A stretch of 37,177 nt of DNA from Snodgrassella alvi (GCF_002777855.1 NZ_MEIK01000012.1:1-37177), one strand, 5' to 3'; shown: positions 25,906 through 34,520, counted from the first letter of the stretch. Translations and numbers: made by a program. The notes: generated by a model not told the origin, from the letters alone.

Positions 25906-26652
25906 ATGAGTTGTTTTACACCCATTGTTGAAAATAAGACTGGTCTGAAATCTTTATTTCAGGCAACTGATTTGTATCAGTATGCTGTATTGTGTGATTT
26001 TGATGGTACCATCAGTGAGAAAGATGTTACTGATACATTGCTTGAACATTTTGGTAACGATACATGTATCCAATTGGAGAAGCAATGGCAGGAAGGCATG
26101 ATTGGTTCGCGAGAATGCATGCGTCAGCAGATTGCTAATATGGACGCCAGTCTGTCCGAGCTGGACAATGTACTCACAACAATCCGCATTGATCCGGCTT
26201 TCAGCAAGTTTATTCATTTAGCTCGTAACATGCATTTGAATGTGCATATCGTCAGTGATGGGTTGGATTATGCTATTCGGTCAATTCTGAATCGCTACGG
26301 CTATGATTTTCTTCCTATTTATGCTAATCGATTATTGCATAATCAACAGCGGGGTTGGCAGCTGGAATTTCCTTATGCTAATGAGCACTGCCTTAAAGCC
26401 AGTGGAAATTGCAAATGTCAACATCGTCAGAAATTGTTTGGTTTTCAGAAAGTTTTTTATGTCGGCGATGGTACTTCGGATTTTTGTGTGGCCGATAAAG
26501 TCGATCTGGTTTTTGCCAAGGATAAACTGATTGATTTCTGTCAGCAGCGGGGTATCCAGTACTATCCGATTCAGGATTTTGGTGATGTTTCAGCTATTCT
26601 GCCTAATTTGATTGAAGAACCGGTAGAAAATTATTGCCTGTCTCCAGCCTAA
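25906..26652 (+). CDS. HAD-IB phosphatase, MtnX-like
   Basis: The protein has 248 residues. It carries the haloacid-dehalogenase phosphatase core with motif I DFDGT (nucleophile Asp31, acid Asp33), motif II Ser117 in HIVSDGLDY, and motif IV VGDGTSDFC (Asp188, Asp192). A small cap lies between, with a Cys-rich patch HC-x6-CKCQH (residues 161-173) that recurs in MtnX relatives. MtnX itself acts in methionine salvage, but no other mtn gene is nearby, so the substrate is likely different: a phosphorylated small molecule in the pathway encoded by the surrounding operon. It is the first gene of a five-gene plus-strand run; ribosome binding site cggaatgat is weak. Cytoplasmic. Confidence 0.85.
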   Translation: MSCFTPIVENKTGLKSLFQATDLYQYAVLCDFDGTISEKDVTDTLLEHFGNDTCIQLEKQWQEGMIGSRECMRQQIANMDASLSELDNVLTTIRIDPAFSKFIHLARNMHLNVHIVSDGLDYAIRSILNRYGYDFLPIYANRLLHNQQRGWQLEFPYANEHCLKASGNCKCQHRQKLFGFQKVFYVGDGTSDFCVADKVDLVFAKDKLIDFCQQRGIQYYPIQDFGDVSAILPNLIEEPVENYCLSPA

Positions 26653-26676
26653 AGTATCATCCGCCGATTTGTTATT

Positions 26677-27498
26677 ATGATTCAAGATTCCTCCTATTTT
26701 TTACCCGGTAATCACAATGGTGTGCTACTGATCCATGGTTTGACCGGTACGCCGAATGAAATGCGTATTCTGGCTAAAGGATTGCATCAGGCCGGCTTTA
26801 CTGTCTATGCTATGCAGCTAGCGGGACATTGTGGTGATGAAGCTGATTTATGTCAGACTAGCTGGCGTGACTGGTATGCTAGTGTGCAGGAAGCCGCTCA
26901 GTTTTTACGGGAGCGTGTTGATAACCTGTTTGTTGCGGGATTATCCATGGGTGCATTGCTGGCTTTGAAGCTGGCTGCTGATCAGCCCGAGCTAGTAAAA
27001 GGAGTTGGTGTCTATGGGGTGACGTTCAGCTATGATGGCTGGTCTATTCCGTTATGGGCAAAACAGCTTTTTGTTCTGCTGCCTGTTTTAAAAAAACTGC
27101 ATTTATTCCAAAAAACTTCTTTTATCGAAAAGCCACCGTACGGTCTGAAGGATGAACGTATCCGTGCCACGGTGGCTGCTAGTATGTTCAGTGGTGACAG
27201 TGCTAGTGCCGGTTTGGCAGGTAATCCGTTTCCTGCTCTGGCAGAAATGCAAGCGTTGGCCAAACTGATGCGTCAGCAGCTTTCACAGGTAAAAGCACCC
27301 TGTTTGATTATGCATTCAGGTCATGATGATATTGCTAATATCAATACCAATGCGCGACTAGTGGAAAAACACGTAAGTGGTCCTACGCGATTTGTAGTGC
27401 TTGATGACAGCTATCATCTAATTACTATAGACAGGCAGCGGCGGGAAGTAATTAATCAATCAGTAGCTTTCTTTGAAAATATTGCGCAATCAGCTTAG
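26677..27498 (+). CDS. Alpha/beta hydrolase, carboxylesterase/monoacylglycerol-lipase type
   Basis: The protein has 273 residues. It has oxyanion-hole HGLTGTPNE (residues 20-28), nucleophile elbow GLSMG with Ser90, acid Asp217 or Asp218 in HSGHDD, and His247 in SYHLIT: a complete catalytic triad in the arrangement of Bacillus Est30-type esterases. There is no signal peptide, so it is cytoplasmic. It begins 24 nt after the phosphatase gene without an evident ribosome binding site, suggesting coupling. It could remove an ester group from a pathway intermediate, or be a general esterase that happens to lie here. Confidence 0.87.
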   Translation: MIQDSSYFLPGNHNGVLLIHGLTGTPNEMRILAKGLHQAGFTVYAMQLAGHCGDEADLCQTSWRDWYASVQEAAQFLRERVDNLFVAGLSMGALLALKLAADQPELVKGVGVYGVTFSYDGWSIPLWAKQLFVLLPVLKKLHLFQKTSFIEKPPYGLKDERIRATVAASMFSGDSASAGLAGNPFPALAEMQALAKLMRQQLSQVKAPCLIMHSGHDDIANINTNARLVEKHVSGPTRFVVLDDSYHLITIDRQRREVINQSVAFFENIAQSA

Positions 27499-27529
27499 AA
27501 AGTTTTCCTGTTGCAGAAAGAATGATTGT

Positions 27530-27886
27530 ATGTCCCTGATTGTTTTTGTGCTGTGGTTTGCCAATATCTGTTTTGATACCCTTGGCCAAACAGCGTTTAA
27601 ATATGCAGCCATCGCACCTAATAACCGCGATGGTTGGTATTACTGGATTGATTTATTTTGTAATTATTGGCTGTGGATTGGTATTGGTTCCTATGTGGCC
27701 GAATTTTTATTATGGCTGGCGTTTTTAAGTCAGGTACCATTATCACAGGGCATATTGCTTGGCTCAATTAATATTATTGTGCTGATGCTGGTAGGACGTC
27801 TTCTGTTTCAGGAAAAGCTCACCCGTTTCCGGCTTCTTGGCATGTTCTGTATCACCATTGGTGTAGTGCTGGTAGGAGCTTCATAA
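27530..27886 (+). CDS. Half-size DMT/EamA-like membrane protein, subunit 1
   Basis: The protein has 118 residues from ATG 27530 (MSLIVFVLWFANI). An in-frame ATG at 27473 would add 19 basic residues overlapping the previous gene and is less likely. Four hydrophobic helices are evident, with a conserved-looking FDTLGQTAFKYAA after helix 1 and a Gly-rich last helix. This is the size and layout of ArnE/ArnF or SMR subunits. The next gene encodes a similar protein with the same FDTLGQ motif, so the pair probably forms a heterodimeric transporter or lipid-linked-sugar flippase in the inner membrane. Substrate unknown. Confidence 0.8.
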   Translation: MSLIVFVLWFANICFDTLGQTAFKYAAIAPNNRDGWYYWIDLFCNYWLWIGIGSYVAEFLLWLAFLSQVPLSQGILLGSINIIVLMLVGRLLFQEKLTRFRLLGMFCITIGVVLVGAS

Positions 27887-28293
27887 TGCGTAAATTTTAT
27901 TTAATCGGCTTTGCACTTTTATTATTATTTGACACTCTGGGACAGAGCAGTTTTAAACTCACAGCTATTCATGCACAGCCACTTGAAGCCAACCTCGGTT
28001 GGATTTTAAGGGTCTTTACCCAGCCATGGGTCTATATTGCTATTGCTGGCTATATCGGCGCTTTTTTTACTTGGATGGCTTTACTGAAAAAGGCGCCGGT
28101 CGGCCCAGCTTTTGCTGCTTCGCATCTGGAAGTAGTAACAGTCATGCTGGTTTCAGCTTTTCTTTTTCATGAACATATTACGGCCATACGCATTATTGGT
28201 GCAGTATTTATTGTGGGTGGTATCATCTTTCTGGCGTTGGCAGAAAAAGAAATTGTCCAGAATGAAAATCGTCACGATGATGAAACCTGTTGA
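27886..28293 (+). CDS. Half-size DMT/EamA-like membrane protein, subunit 2
   Basis: The protein has 135 residues. Four transmembrane helices; the first is followed by FDTLGQSSFKLTAI, matching subunit 1 (FDTLGQTAFKYAAI), and the last helix is IIGAVFIVGGIIFLAL. It has an acidic and polar cytoplasmic tail (AEKEIVQNENRHDDE). The start codon shares one base with the stop of the previous gene (TAATG), so synthesis of the two is tightly coupled, as expected for subunits of one complex. The pairing and size resemble the ArnE-ArnF undecaprenyl-phosphate-Ara4N flippase, but that is an analogy, not an identification. Confidence 0.82.
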   Translation: MRKFYLIGFALLLLFDTLGQSSFKLTAIHAQPLEANLGWILRVFTQPWVYIAIAGYIGAFFTWMALLKKAPVGPAFAASHLEVVTVMLVSAFLFHEHITAIRIIGAVFIVGGIIFLALAEKEIVQNENRHDDETC

Positions 28294-28314
28294 CTACTTC
28301 AGGTCTAAATTTTA

Positions 28315-29517
28315 GTGCCGTTTATGTTTAACTATTATGAAAATCCGCCTACCGCCGGCTTACCGCTGCAATGGCGGGACTGGCTGCCGGTAAAATCATC
28401 GTTGGCAGACAAATTAAGCACACGCTTTAACTTGCCACCATTACAACTAACCTGTTCGGGTACGGCAGCGCTGGTAATAGCGTTAACTACGCTAGCTCAT
28501 CAACAGCCTGAGCGTAAAACTGTAATCGTACCTGCCTATACTTGTCCGCTGGTAGCATTAGCTATCCATCATTGTGGTTTGCAGATACAGCTTTGCGATT
28601 TAAAACCCAACAGTATTGATTTGGAGACCGCGCACTTAACTAATTTATTGAATGAAAAAGTGCTGGCGGTCATTCCAACTCATCTGGGCGGGCGGGTCTC
28701 TGATGTTGCTAGTGTTAAAAAGTTAGCCCAATTTCAACAGATAACGGTAATCGAAGATGCTGCGCAAGCTCTGGGCGCAGAAGTCGGTCAATACGGTGAT
28801 GTGGTTCTATTCAGTTTGGCTGCCGGTAAAGGTTTGACCATGTATGAGGGTGGATTACTTACCGCTCCCGAAACTCAATTGCGCAAGAGCTTACAAAAAA
28901 CTGCCAATAAACTATTACCACAACGTTTTAAATGGGAATTCCTGCGTATACTACAACTATTAGGATATACTGCTTTATATCATCCTGCCGGTCTGCATTT
29001 TGTCTATGGCCGCGGCCGGCGCAAAGCTTTGCGTCAGCAGCAATGGATTGCAGCAGTAGGCGATGATTTTGATTTCGACATTCCTATGCATCGGGTAAGC
29101 CATATACGGCAACATGTTGCCACCAATGCCTTCCAGCGGTTACCGGCATTTTTGCAAACATTACACCTACAAGCGCAACAGCGGATTCAGCAGTTGCAGA
29201 AAATCAGCGCTATACAAGTTATTGTTGATCAGTATGGTCAGGGAGTGTGGCCTTTTTTAATGGTGTTAGTGCCGACTAATCAACAGCGTGATGCTATTTT
29301 AAAAGAGTTATGGACTAGCCCCTTGGGCGTAACCCGCTTATTTATCCATACACTGGCGCAGTACGATTATTTACAGCCGATTGTACCAAAGGAATCCACA
29401 CCCAATGCTGAAGATTTTGCGGCTCGTATGTTAACCATTACCAATAGCCCTTGGCTGACAGATGCGCAATTTGAGCAAATTTGTGCAATTATTCAGCGTG
29501 TGGTTTGCGGGTGCTGA
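28315..29517 (+). CDS. DegT/DnrJ/EryC1-type PLP aminotransferase
   Basis: The protein has 400 residues from GTG 28315 (an ATG at 28324 would remove three). It has the DegT/AHBA-synthase fold: CSGTAALVIAL (residues 47-57, phosphate cup), VPAYTCP, IEDAAQALGA with pyridine-nitrogen Asp148, and the Schiff-base lysine Lys172 in FSLAAGKGLTMYEGG. Known members aminate keto-sugars attached to nucleotides or make cyclitol and aminosugar precursors; ArnB is one. The substrate cannot be read from sequence. The middle (~190-260) is less typical of sugar aminotransferases, so it may be a divergent subgroup. Its 3' end overlaps the convergent arginase-fold gene by 25 bp. Confidence 0.85.
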   Translation: MPFMFNYYENPPTAGLPLQWRDWLPVKSSLADKLSTRFNLPPLQLTCSGTAALVIALTTLAHQQPERKTVIVPAYTCPLVALAIHHCGLQIQLCDLKPNSIDLETAHLTNLLNEKVLAVIPTHLGGRVSDVASVKKLAQFQQITVIEDAAQALGAEVGQYGDVVLFSLAAGKGLTMYEGGLLTAPETQLRKSLQKTANKLLPQRFKWEFLRILQLLGYTALYHPAGLHFVYGRGRRKALRQQQWIAAVGDDFDFDIPMHRVSHIRQHVATNAFQRLPAFLQTLHLQAQQRIQQLQKISAIQVIVDQYGQGVWPFLMVLVPTNQQRDAILKELWTSPLGVTRLFIHTLAQYDYLQPIVPKESTPNAEDFAARMLTITNSPWLTDAQFEQICAIIQRVVCGC

Positions 29518-30383
29518 ACTAAAGCTGAGAGTAACTGCTGATTGACAGCATGGTGCTGTTGCTGCCATACAGATAGCGTGGCTTCCGGAATTGGTTCCTG
29601 TTTGTCCATAGCACTCAGAATACGTTTAAGCCAGCTTGTATATTTCCATTGTGAAACTTCGCCAGTTATATCACTACCAATAATGCGTTGATTTAGCGAA
29701 TTTATTACGGACAATAAATGGTTAAGCTGCATACGTCCCTGATCCCAGTTAGTCTGCACCACATCCTTAGCTAGCACATCCTTATCAATCGAAACATATA
29801 CAGGTCTGGTATTTCGTTGCTGTGCTTGAATAAAAGCACTAACCAGCTCTTCCGGGGATGCAAAACTGCGAAAAGCATGGCTCAAACCGATTTTTTTAGC
29901 CCAGCCAATTTTTACATCCATATTCCAGTAGGTAAGTTTGCCCTGAAATAATGGAGCTAGCCGGTTTTCCCAGCTATGAGCAAAGCCAATATCTTTGGAA
30001 GTAATACCTAGCACATGCACATGGCTGACAAAAGGCAATTGCGCCACATAGCTCACCCAGGAACCACAATGAATCCCGAACAGATAGCGCATGTTGTCTG
30101 GATGGTTATCAAAAATAACCACTTCTATCGGTTTTGAAGCAGTAAAATATTGTTGTAAACGTTTTATAAGCAACAGCGAAACATGATGATAATCACCGCT
30201 GCCCATCAAAACTGTGCCATAGTGTTCCGGTAACTTTTGCTCGAGTTCTTGCTTCAGCTGGCTAAAGCGAGCGTGCAAACATCCAAAACGAATAGCCTCC
30301 TGCCATTGCTCTAGCTCAATTCTGACAGCATCGGGTATAGTGCCAGTGCTGTTGTCAAAATCCAGAATAACCGTTTTATTCAT
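29493..30383 (-). CDS. Arginase/ureohydrolase-fold enzyme
   Basis: The protein has 296 residues from ATG 30383 (MNKTVILDFDNSTG); a longer frame to 30494 lies inside the upstream gene and is not used. The metal-binding motifs of the arginase superfamily are recognisable: GSGDYHH (His66/67), DNHPD (Asp92, His94, Asp96) and SIDKDV (Asp200, Asp202), with an acidic GSDITGE nearby. This predicts a two-metal hydrolase acting on a guanidino, amidino or related C-N bond. The sequence is far from true arginase or agmatinase (the SIDKD loop and NWDQG are distinctive), so the substrate is open. It follows the acyltransferase stop by a single base. Cytoplasmic. Confidence 0.8.
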   Translation of the reverse strand: MNKTVILDFDNSTGTIPDAVRIELEQWQEAIRFGCLHARFSQLKQELEQKLPEHYGTVLMGSGDYHHVSLLLIKRLQQYFTASKPIEVVIFDNHPDNMRYLFGIHCGSWVSYVAQLPFVSHVHVLGITSKDIGFAHSWENRLAPLFQGKLTYWNMDVKIGWAKKIGLSHAFRSFASPEELVSAFIQAQQRNTRPVYVSIDKDVLAKDVVQTNWDQGRMQLNHLLSVINSLNQRIIGSDITGEVSQWKYTSWLKRILSAMDKQEPIPEATLSVWQQQHHAVNQQLLSALVQHPQTTR

Positions 30384-30384
30384 A

Positions 30385-31464
30385 CTATCTGCCGTCCTGA
30401 TTATCCTGCTTATGTGCTTCCTGCCAGTTTTTATCTTGCTCAAAACGACTACTGAGTTTACTAAGCAAAGCACGCAAAACTGGGTTGCGGACATACACCA
30501 TGTGTTTGGTAAAAGTAAACTGAGCGCCTAAAGAAGCCTTAACCTGCGGATCTGTCCAGCCGGCTATATAAAACTTCAAACCTTGCTCTCTCGCATACTC
30601 CAGATTGTAAAACCAGCTTAGATAATACAGATTCAGTTCGCGTGCCAACGGATAAGCAAAACCAATATATTTATCTACCAGCATATTATTGAGCACAAAG
30701 CAAATATTGTAGCCGACCATTTGCTGCTGATAATGATAAGTGAAAATTCTGGCCTGATTATTACCGTCCTGAAGCAACCTACGGAAAAAATCCCGCGTTA
30801 GTAAATCAAAATGTACATCACTTTGATTGTAAACATTTAAATACAGCTGATAATACTGCTCTAAAACTACTTCATCTTGAAAGCAAACATCTCCACTATG
30901 CAAGCAGCTTATTTCAACTAGGGTTTGAGTTTTCAGCTTACGGCGAAAATTTTTACGTCGTTTATAGGATAAGCGCCCTAGATATTCATTAATATCCTGA
31001 AAATCAATCGGCACCCAAGCTAGCGCCTGACCTTCCACTTCAATCAAACCTTGTTGCTTCAAAGTCAGAATCAGCTCGTTTGCATACTCATTTGCTTCTT
31101 TATTTAATAATGGTGATTGTTGAGGAATATCTTTCACAATCAGCAGCGGATATTTTTTGCCATAACTTTGTAATATTTCTTTTGCCAGTTGCTGAGCCGG
31201 TTGTTGTGGTGAAAACAGAGCATACTCAGATACTGTTGTTCCGATAAAACAGGTAAGAGGGTGTAGAAAACGCTGCCACCAATCAAAAAAAGGCCAATGC
31301 CGTATCTTCTGTTGAAAATCGGTATCAGCAGTCGTGAGCAAATCAAAGCGTGTCGCAAAAGCAGGCACGCCGTTTGATAGTTCCCACGCGCTGAAATTGA
31401 GGGGTGGGCAGGCCAGAAATGTTTCCACCAGCTCGTCCGGTTCCAGTTGACTTAGATATTTCAT
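30385..31464 (-). CDS. GNAT/FemAB-like acyltransferase
   Basis: The protein has 359 residues and no membrane segment or signal peptide. The C-terminal half has GNAT-type features: YKRRKNFRRKL (about 171-181), a central QARIFTYHYQQQMVGYNICFVLNN strand pair, and KYIGFAYPLARELNLYYL followed by FYIAGWTDPQVKASLGA. This pattern is found in the BioF2-like/peptidoglycan-recognition group of acyltransferases and in FemAB relatives, which transfer acyl or aminoacyl groups to amines. The acceptor is unknown; products of the adjacent aminotransferases are natural candidates. It lies 55 nt after the class III aminotransferase and 1 nt before the arginase-fold gene, so the three genes are probably one operon. 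Confidence 0.75.
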   Translation of the reverse strand: MKYLSQLEPDELVETFLACPPLNFSAWELSNGVPAFATRFDLLTTADTDFQQKIRHWPFFDWWQRFLHPLTCFIGTTVSEYALFSPQQPAQQLAKEILQSYGKKYPLLIVKDIPQQSPLLNKEANEYANELILTLKQQGLIEVEGQALAWVPIDFQDINEYLGRLSYKRRKNFRRKLKTQTLVEISCLHSGDVCFQDEVVLEQYYQLYLNVYNQSDVHFDLLTRDFFRRLLQDGNNQARIFTYHYQQQMVGYNICFVLNNMLVDKYIGFAYPLARELNLYYLSWFYNLEYAREQGLKFYIAGWTDPQVKASLGAQFTFTKHMVYVRNPVLRALLSKLSSRFEQDKNWQEAHKQDNQDGR

Positions 31465-31519
31465 ATAATCTCAAAGGGCAGCCAGCTAAAACGATTGCTG
31501 AGCTGCCGTATACCGTAGC

Positions 31520-32938
31520 TTAAGCGTTCAGCTCTTTTTTAGCCCGCGTAATCAATTGATCCAGCAACTCAATGCCCTGATCGATTTCCGCCCTAGTAAT
31601 ATGTAATGACGGTGCAAAAGTAATTACATTCTTATAATAACCACCAATGTCCAGTACCAGCCCCATTTTCTGACCGTGCCAGTCCAGATCACCAGACATA
31701 CCGATGTCGACCATCTTATCCACCAAAGCCTTATTCGGAGTGAAACCATCTTCAGTACAGATTTCTGCCCGTAGAGCTAAACCCAGACCATCTACTTCGC
31801 CAATTTCTTTATGGCGTTGTTCCAGCGTTTTCAGGCCTTCAAGGAAGTAAGCTCCACTTTCCATCACCATTTTTTCGTAATCAACTTCCGCCATCATCTT
31901 GAATACCTCAAGGCCAACAGCCGTACCCAAAGGATTAGAGGCAAAAGTTGAATGTGTAGAACCAGCCGGAAATACTTGCGGATTAATCAATTCTTCCCGC
32001 GCCCACAAACCACCCAGAGGATTCATACCATTGGTGAGTGCCTTAGCAAATACCAGCATATCAGGCTTAACATCAAAATGCTCGATTGACCATAACTTAC
32101 CAGTACGGTAAAAGCCCATCTGGATTTCATCCACCACCAGCAAAATTCCATATTGGTCCAAAACTTTTTTCAGACCTTTAAAATAATTACGTGGTGGCAC
32201 AATATAGCCGCCCGTACCTTGCAGCGGTTCCACATAAAAGGCTGCATATTCAGCCTGGCCTGCTTTCGGATCCCATACACCATGGTATTCCGTTTCAAAC
32301 AAGCGAGCAAAATCAGCCACTAGATGTTCACCATATTCCTCAGCCGTCATTCCTTTAGGACGGCGAAACGGATAGGGAAACGGAATAAACATCGCGCGAT
32401 CACCAAAGTGTCCGTAGCGACGGCGATAACGGAAGCTGGAGGTAATCGAAGAAGCGCCCAGCGTACGGCCGTGATAGCCACCTTCAAACGCAAACATTAG
32501 CGAACGGCCCTCACAAGCATTACGAATGATTTTCAGTGAATCTTCAATACACTGAGAACCACCAACGTTAAAATGTACCCGTCCATCATGGCCAAACTTG
32601 CGTTTCATATCCAGAGCAATGGTTTTAGCCAGCTCAATCTTGGTAGGATGCAGATACTGACTTGCACACTGCGGCAAACTGTCAACCTGTTGTTTCAGTA
32701 CATTATTCAATCGCTCATTGGCATAACCGAAATTGCAGGCCGAATACCACATCTGTAAATCCAAATACGGCTTACCATCCTTATCGTACATATAGCTGCC
32801 TTCACAGCCATCAAAAATTTTCGGTGGATTAACATAATGAACCGTATCACCGAAAGAGCAATACTTAGCCTCATCAGCCAGCAACTGCGCATCATCCAGA
32901 CGATTTTCAAGGGTTTGAGCACTGGGCTTACTCATCAT
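31520..32938 (-). CDS. Class III PLP aminotransferase (omega-amino acid type)
   Basis: The protein has 472 residues. It has fold-type I class III motifs: DKDGKPYLDLQMWYSACNFG (about 52-71), NVGGSQCIEDSLKI, GGYHGRTLGASS (153-164), the cofactor Asp270 in LLVVDEIQMGFYRTGKLW, and the Schiff-base Lys299 in VFAKALTNGMNPLGG. Relatives transfer terminal amino groups of ornithine, GABA, diaminobutyrate or polyamines. The long N-terminal extension and the FRYRRRYGHFGD insertion (169-180) set it apart from GabT and ArgD. Two adjacent ATGs are possible; ggaatga precedes them. It is the first gene of the three-gene minus-strand operon, divergent from the MFS gene across a 364-bp region. Confidence 0.88.
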   Translation of the reverse strand: MMSKPSAQTLENRLDDAQLLADEAKYCSFGDTVHYVNPPKIFDGCEGSYMYDKDGKPYLDLQMWYSACNFGYANERLNNVLKQQVDSLPQCASQYLHPTKIELAKTIALDMKRKFGHDGRVHFNVGGSQCIEDSLKIIRNACEGRSLMFAFEGGYHGRTLGASSITSSFRYRRRYGHFGDRAMFIPFPYPFRRPKGMTAEEYGEHLVADFARLFETEYHGVWDPKAGQAEYAAFYVEPLQGTGGYIVPPRNYFKGLKKVLDQYGILLVVDEIQMGFYRTGKLWSIEHFDVKPDMLVFAKALTNGMNPLGGLWAREELINPQVFPAGSTHSTFASNPLGTAVGLEVFKMMAEVDYEKMVMESGAYFLEGLKTLEQRHKEIGEVDGLGLALRAEICTEDGFTPNKALVDKMVDIGMSGDLDWHGQKMGLVLDIGGYYKNVITFAPSLHITRAEIDQGIELLDQLITRAKKELNA

Positions 32939-33302
32939 TCATTCCAATCAAATAAAATTAAACAGTATATAAAAAGTACACGATTAAACTTATTATATCC
33001 TGCTATAGCAACGTAACTGTAAGAAACAATGGCCTCCTAACCCTAAAAAAACAATAACAATCGCAAATTAAATTATCTTTGCATTAAAATAAATATTTCC
33101 AACACCACAAAACAGCGTACAAAATGGTTGCAACAGCATAAAAATTACTCAAAAAACTTCATCGCATTTTCTGCATCATAACCATTACACCAACCCATTC
33201 AAAAAATGCCAAGAAATTTCAGAAAAAATCCGTATTTTTACTTATGATTCTCAATCAGTTAGACTAAAACAAATCAACCATACAACAGATTCAGCAGCAT
33301 CA
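32939..33302. other. Divergent promoter region between aminotransferase and MFS genes
   Basis: 364 bp, AT-rich, without a gene. It must carry divergent promoters. The stretch tatgattctcaatca at 33243-33257 partly resembles a Fur box (about 10 of 15 positions against the AATGATAATCATTAT form) and lies ~45 nt before the MFS start. This is weak evidence only. Confidence 0.4.
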
Positions 33303-34520
33303 ATGCTGAACCACATGCCTATGAATACAGAACTCAACCGCATTCTACATCCCCGCTGGCTCCTGTTTGCCCTTGCCGTTGGCGGCTTTGCCATCGGTAC
33401 CACTGAATTTGCTACCATGAGCGTATTACCTTACATTGCCAGCGGACTGAACATCAGCGAACCCACAGCCGGTCACTTAATCAGTATCTATGCACTTGGT
33501 GTCGTTGTAGGCGCACCCGTAATAGCCATATTTGGCGCTCGGTTCAGCAGGCGAAGCCTACTACTGGTGCTCATGGCTTTTTTCTCTCTGGCTCATCTGG
33601 GTACCATGCTTGCTCCTGATTACAAAAGCATGATGCTGTTCCGCTTTTTAAGTGGCTTGCCGCATGGCGCCTACTTTGGCGTAGGTGCGTTGGTTGCCGC
33701 AGCCATGGTACAGCCGGAAAAGCGTACACAAGCAGTCGGATTAATGATGATTGGCTTAACCATAGCCACTACTGTTGGCGTACCCTTAAGCAGCTGGCTG
33801 GCACAGGCCTTAGGTTGGCGTGTCGTTTTTTTAATTGTAGCTATACTGGCAGCCATCACCGTTATCCTTGTAGCCGTTTTTCTACCACCTCACTGTATGC
33901 AAGGTGGAGACAGCAGTGCGGTGCGCGAACTAGGTGCACTGACTAACCGGCAGATATGGCTGACTCTTGCCATAGGCGCCATAGGATTTGGCGGCATGTT
34001 CGGCATCTACGCCTATATGGCCTCAACTCTCGAAAACATCACAGGCATGTCACCCCGAAACGTACCATTAGTTATGTGTCTCTACGGCGTAGGCATGACC
34101 ATTGGCAATATCATCGTACCGCGGCTAGTAGGCCGCCACGTCATGACTGGTCTTGCATGGTTACTCGTTTGGTCTGCAGCCATGTTAGCCTTGTATCCTT
34201 TTGCCGTGCATTATCCCTACTGGGTATGTATACAGGTTATCCTGATAGGTATGAGCGGTGCCGTTGGTACCTTGCTGCAAATCCGCCTTATGGATGTAGC
34301 CAAAGATGCCCAAACATTGGCCGCAGCATTAAATCACAGCGCCTTTAACGCTGCCAATGCACTAGGCCCTTATCTTGGAGGACTGACCATAGCTGCTGGC
34401 TGGGGTTGGACCAGCACAGCATGGGTTGGCGTCACGCTGGCGATCATTGGCTTGATTGTGTGGTGGATTACCGTACGAGATGAACAGCGCATAAAGATTA
34501 AAAATGATAATGGCAACTGA
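33303..34520 (+). CDS. MFS efflux transporter, DHA1/AraJ type
   Basis: The protein has 405 residues and about twelve transmembrane helices in two six-helix halves. The first half has FAIGTTEFATMSVLPYIA (typical of the AraJ/sugar-efflux and PbuE groups), the loop 2-3 motif FGARFSRRSLLL, and motif C-like GLTIATTVGVPLSSWLAQALGWRVVF. Such proteins export drugs, sugars, purines or arabinose-like compounds by proton antiport from the inner membrane. No clear ribosome binding site precedes ATG 33303; ATG 33321 (MNTELNR) is a possible alternative start. It is divergent from the aminotransferase operon and could export that pathway's product, but no direct evidence links them. Confidence 0.9.
   Translation: MLNHMPMNTELNRILHPRWLLFALAVGGFAIGTTEFATMSVLPYIASGLNISEPTAGHLISIYALGVVVGAPVIAIFGARFSRRSLLLVLMAFFSLAHLGTMLAPDYKSMMLFRFLSGLPHGAYFGVGALVAAAMVQPEKRTQAVGLMMIGLTIATTVGVPLSSWLAQALGWRVVFLIVAILAAITVILVAVFLPPHCMQGGDSSAVRELGALTNRQIWLTLAIGAIGFGGMFGIYAYMASTLENITGMSPRNVPLVMCLYGVGMTIGNIIVPRLVGRHVMTGLAWLLVWSAAMLALYPFAVHYPYWVCIQVILIGMSGAVGTLLQIRLMDVAKDAQTLAAALNHSAFNAANALGPYLGGLTIAAGWGWTSTAWVGVTLAIIGLIVWWITVRDEQRIKIKNDNGN

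Noticed and set aside
27473-27529. Longer N-terminus for the first DMT subunit
   Set aside because: It would overlap the hydrolase gene and add a basic stretch before the first membrane helix; the ATG at 27530 gives a normal four-helix subunit.
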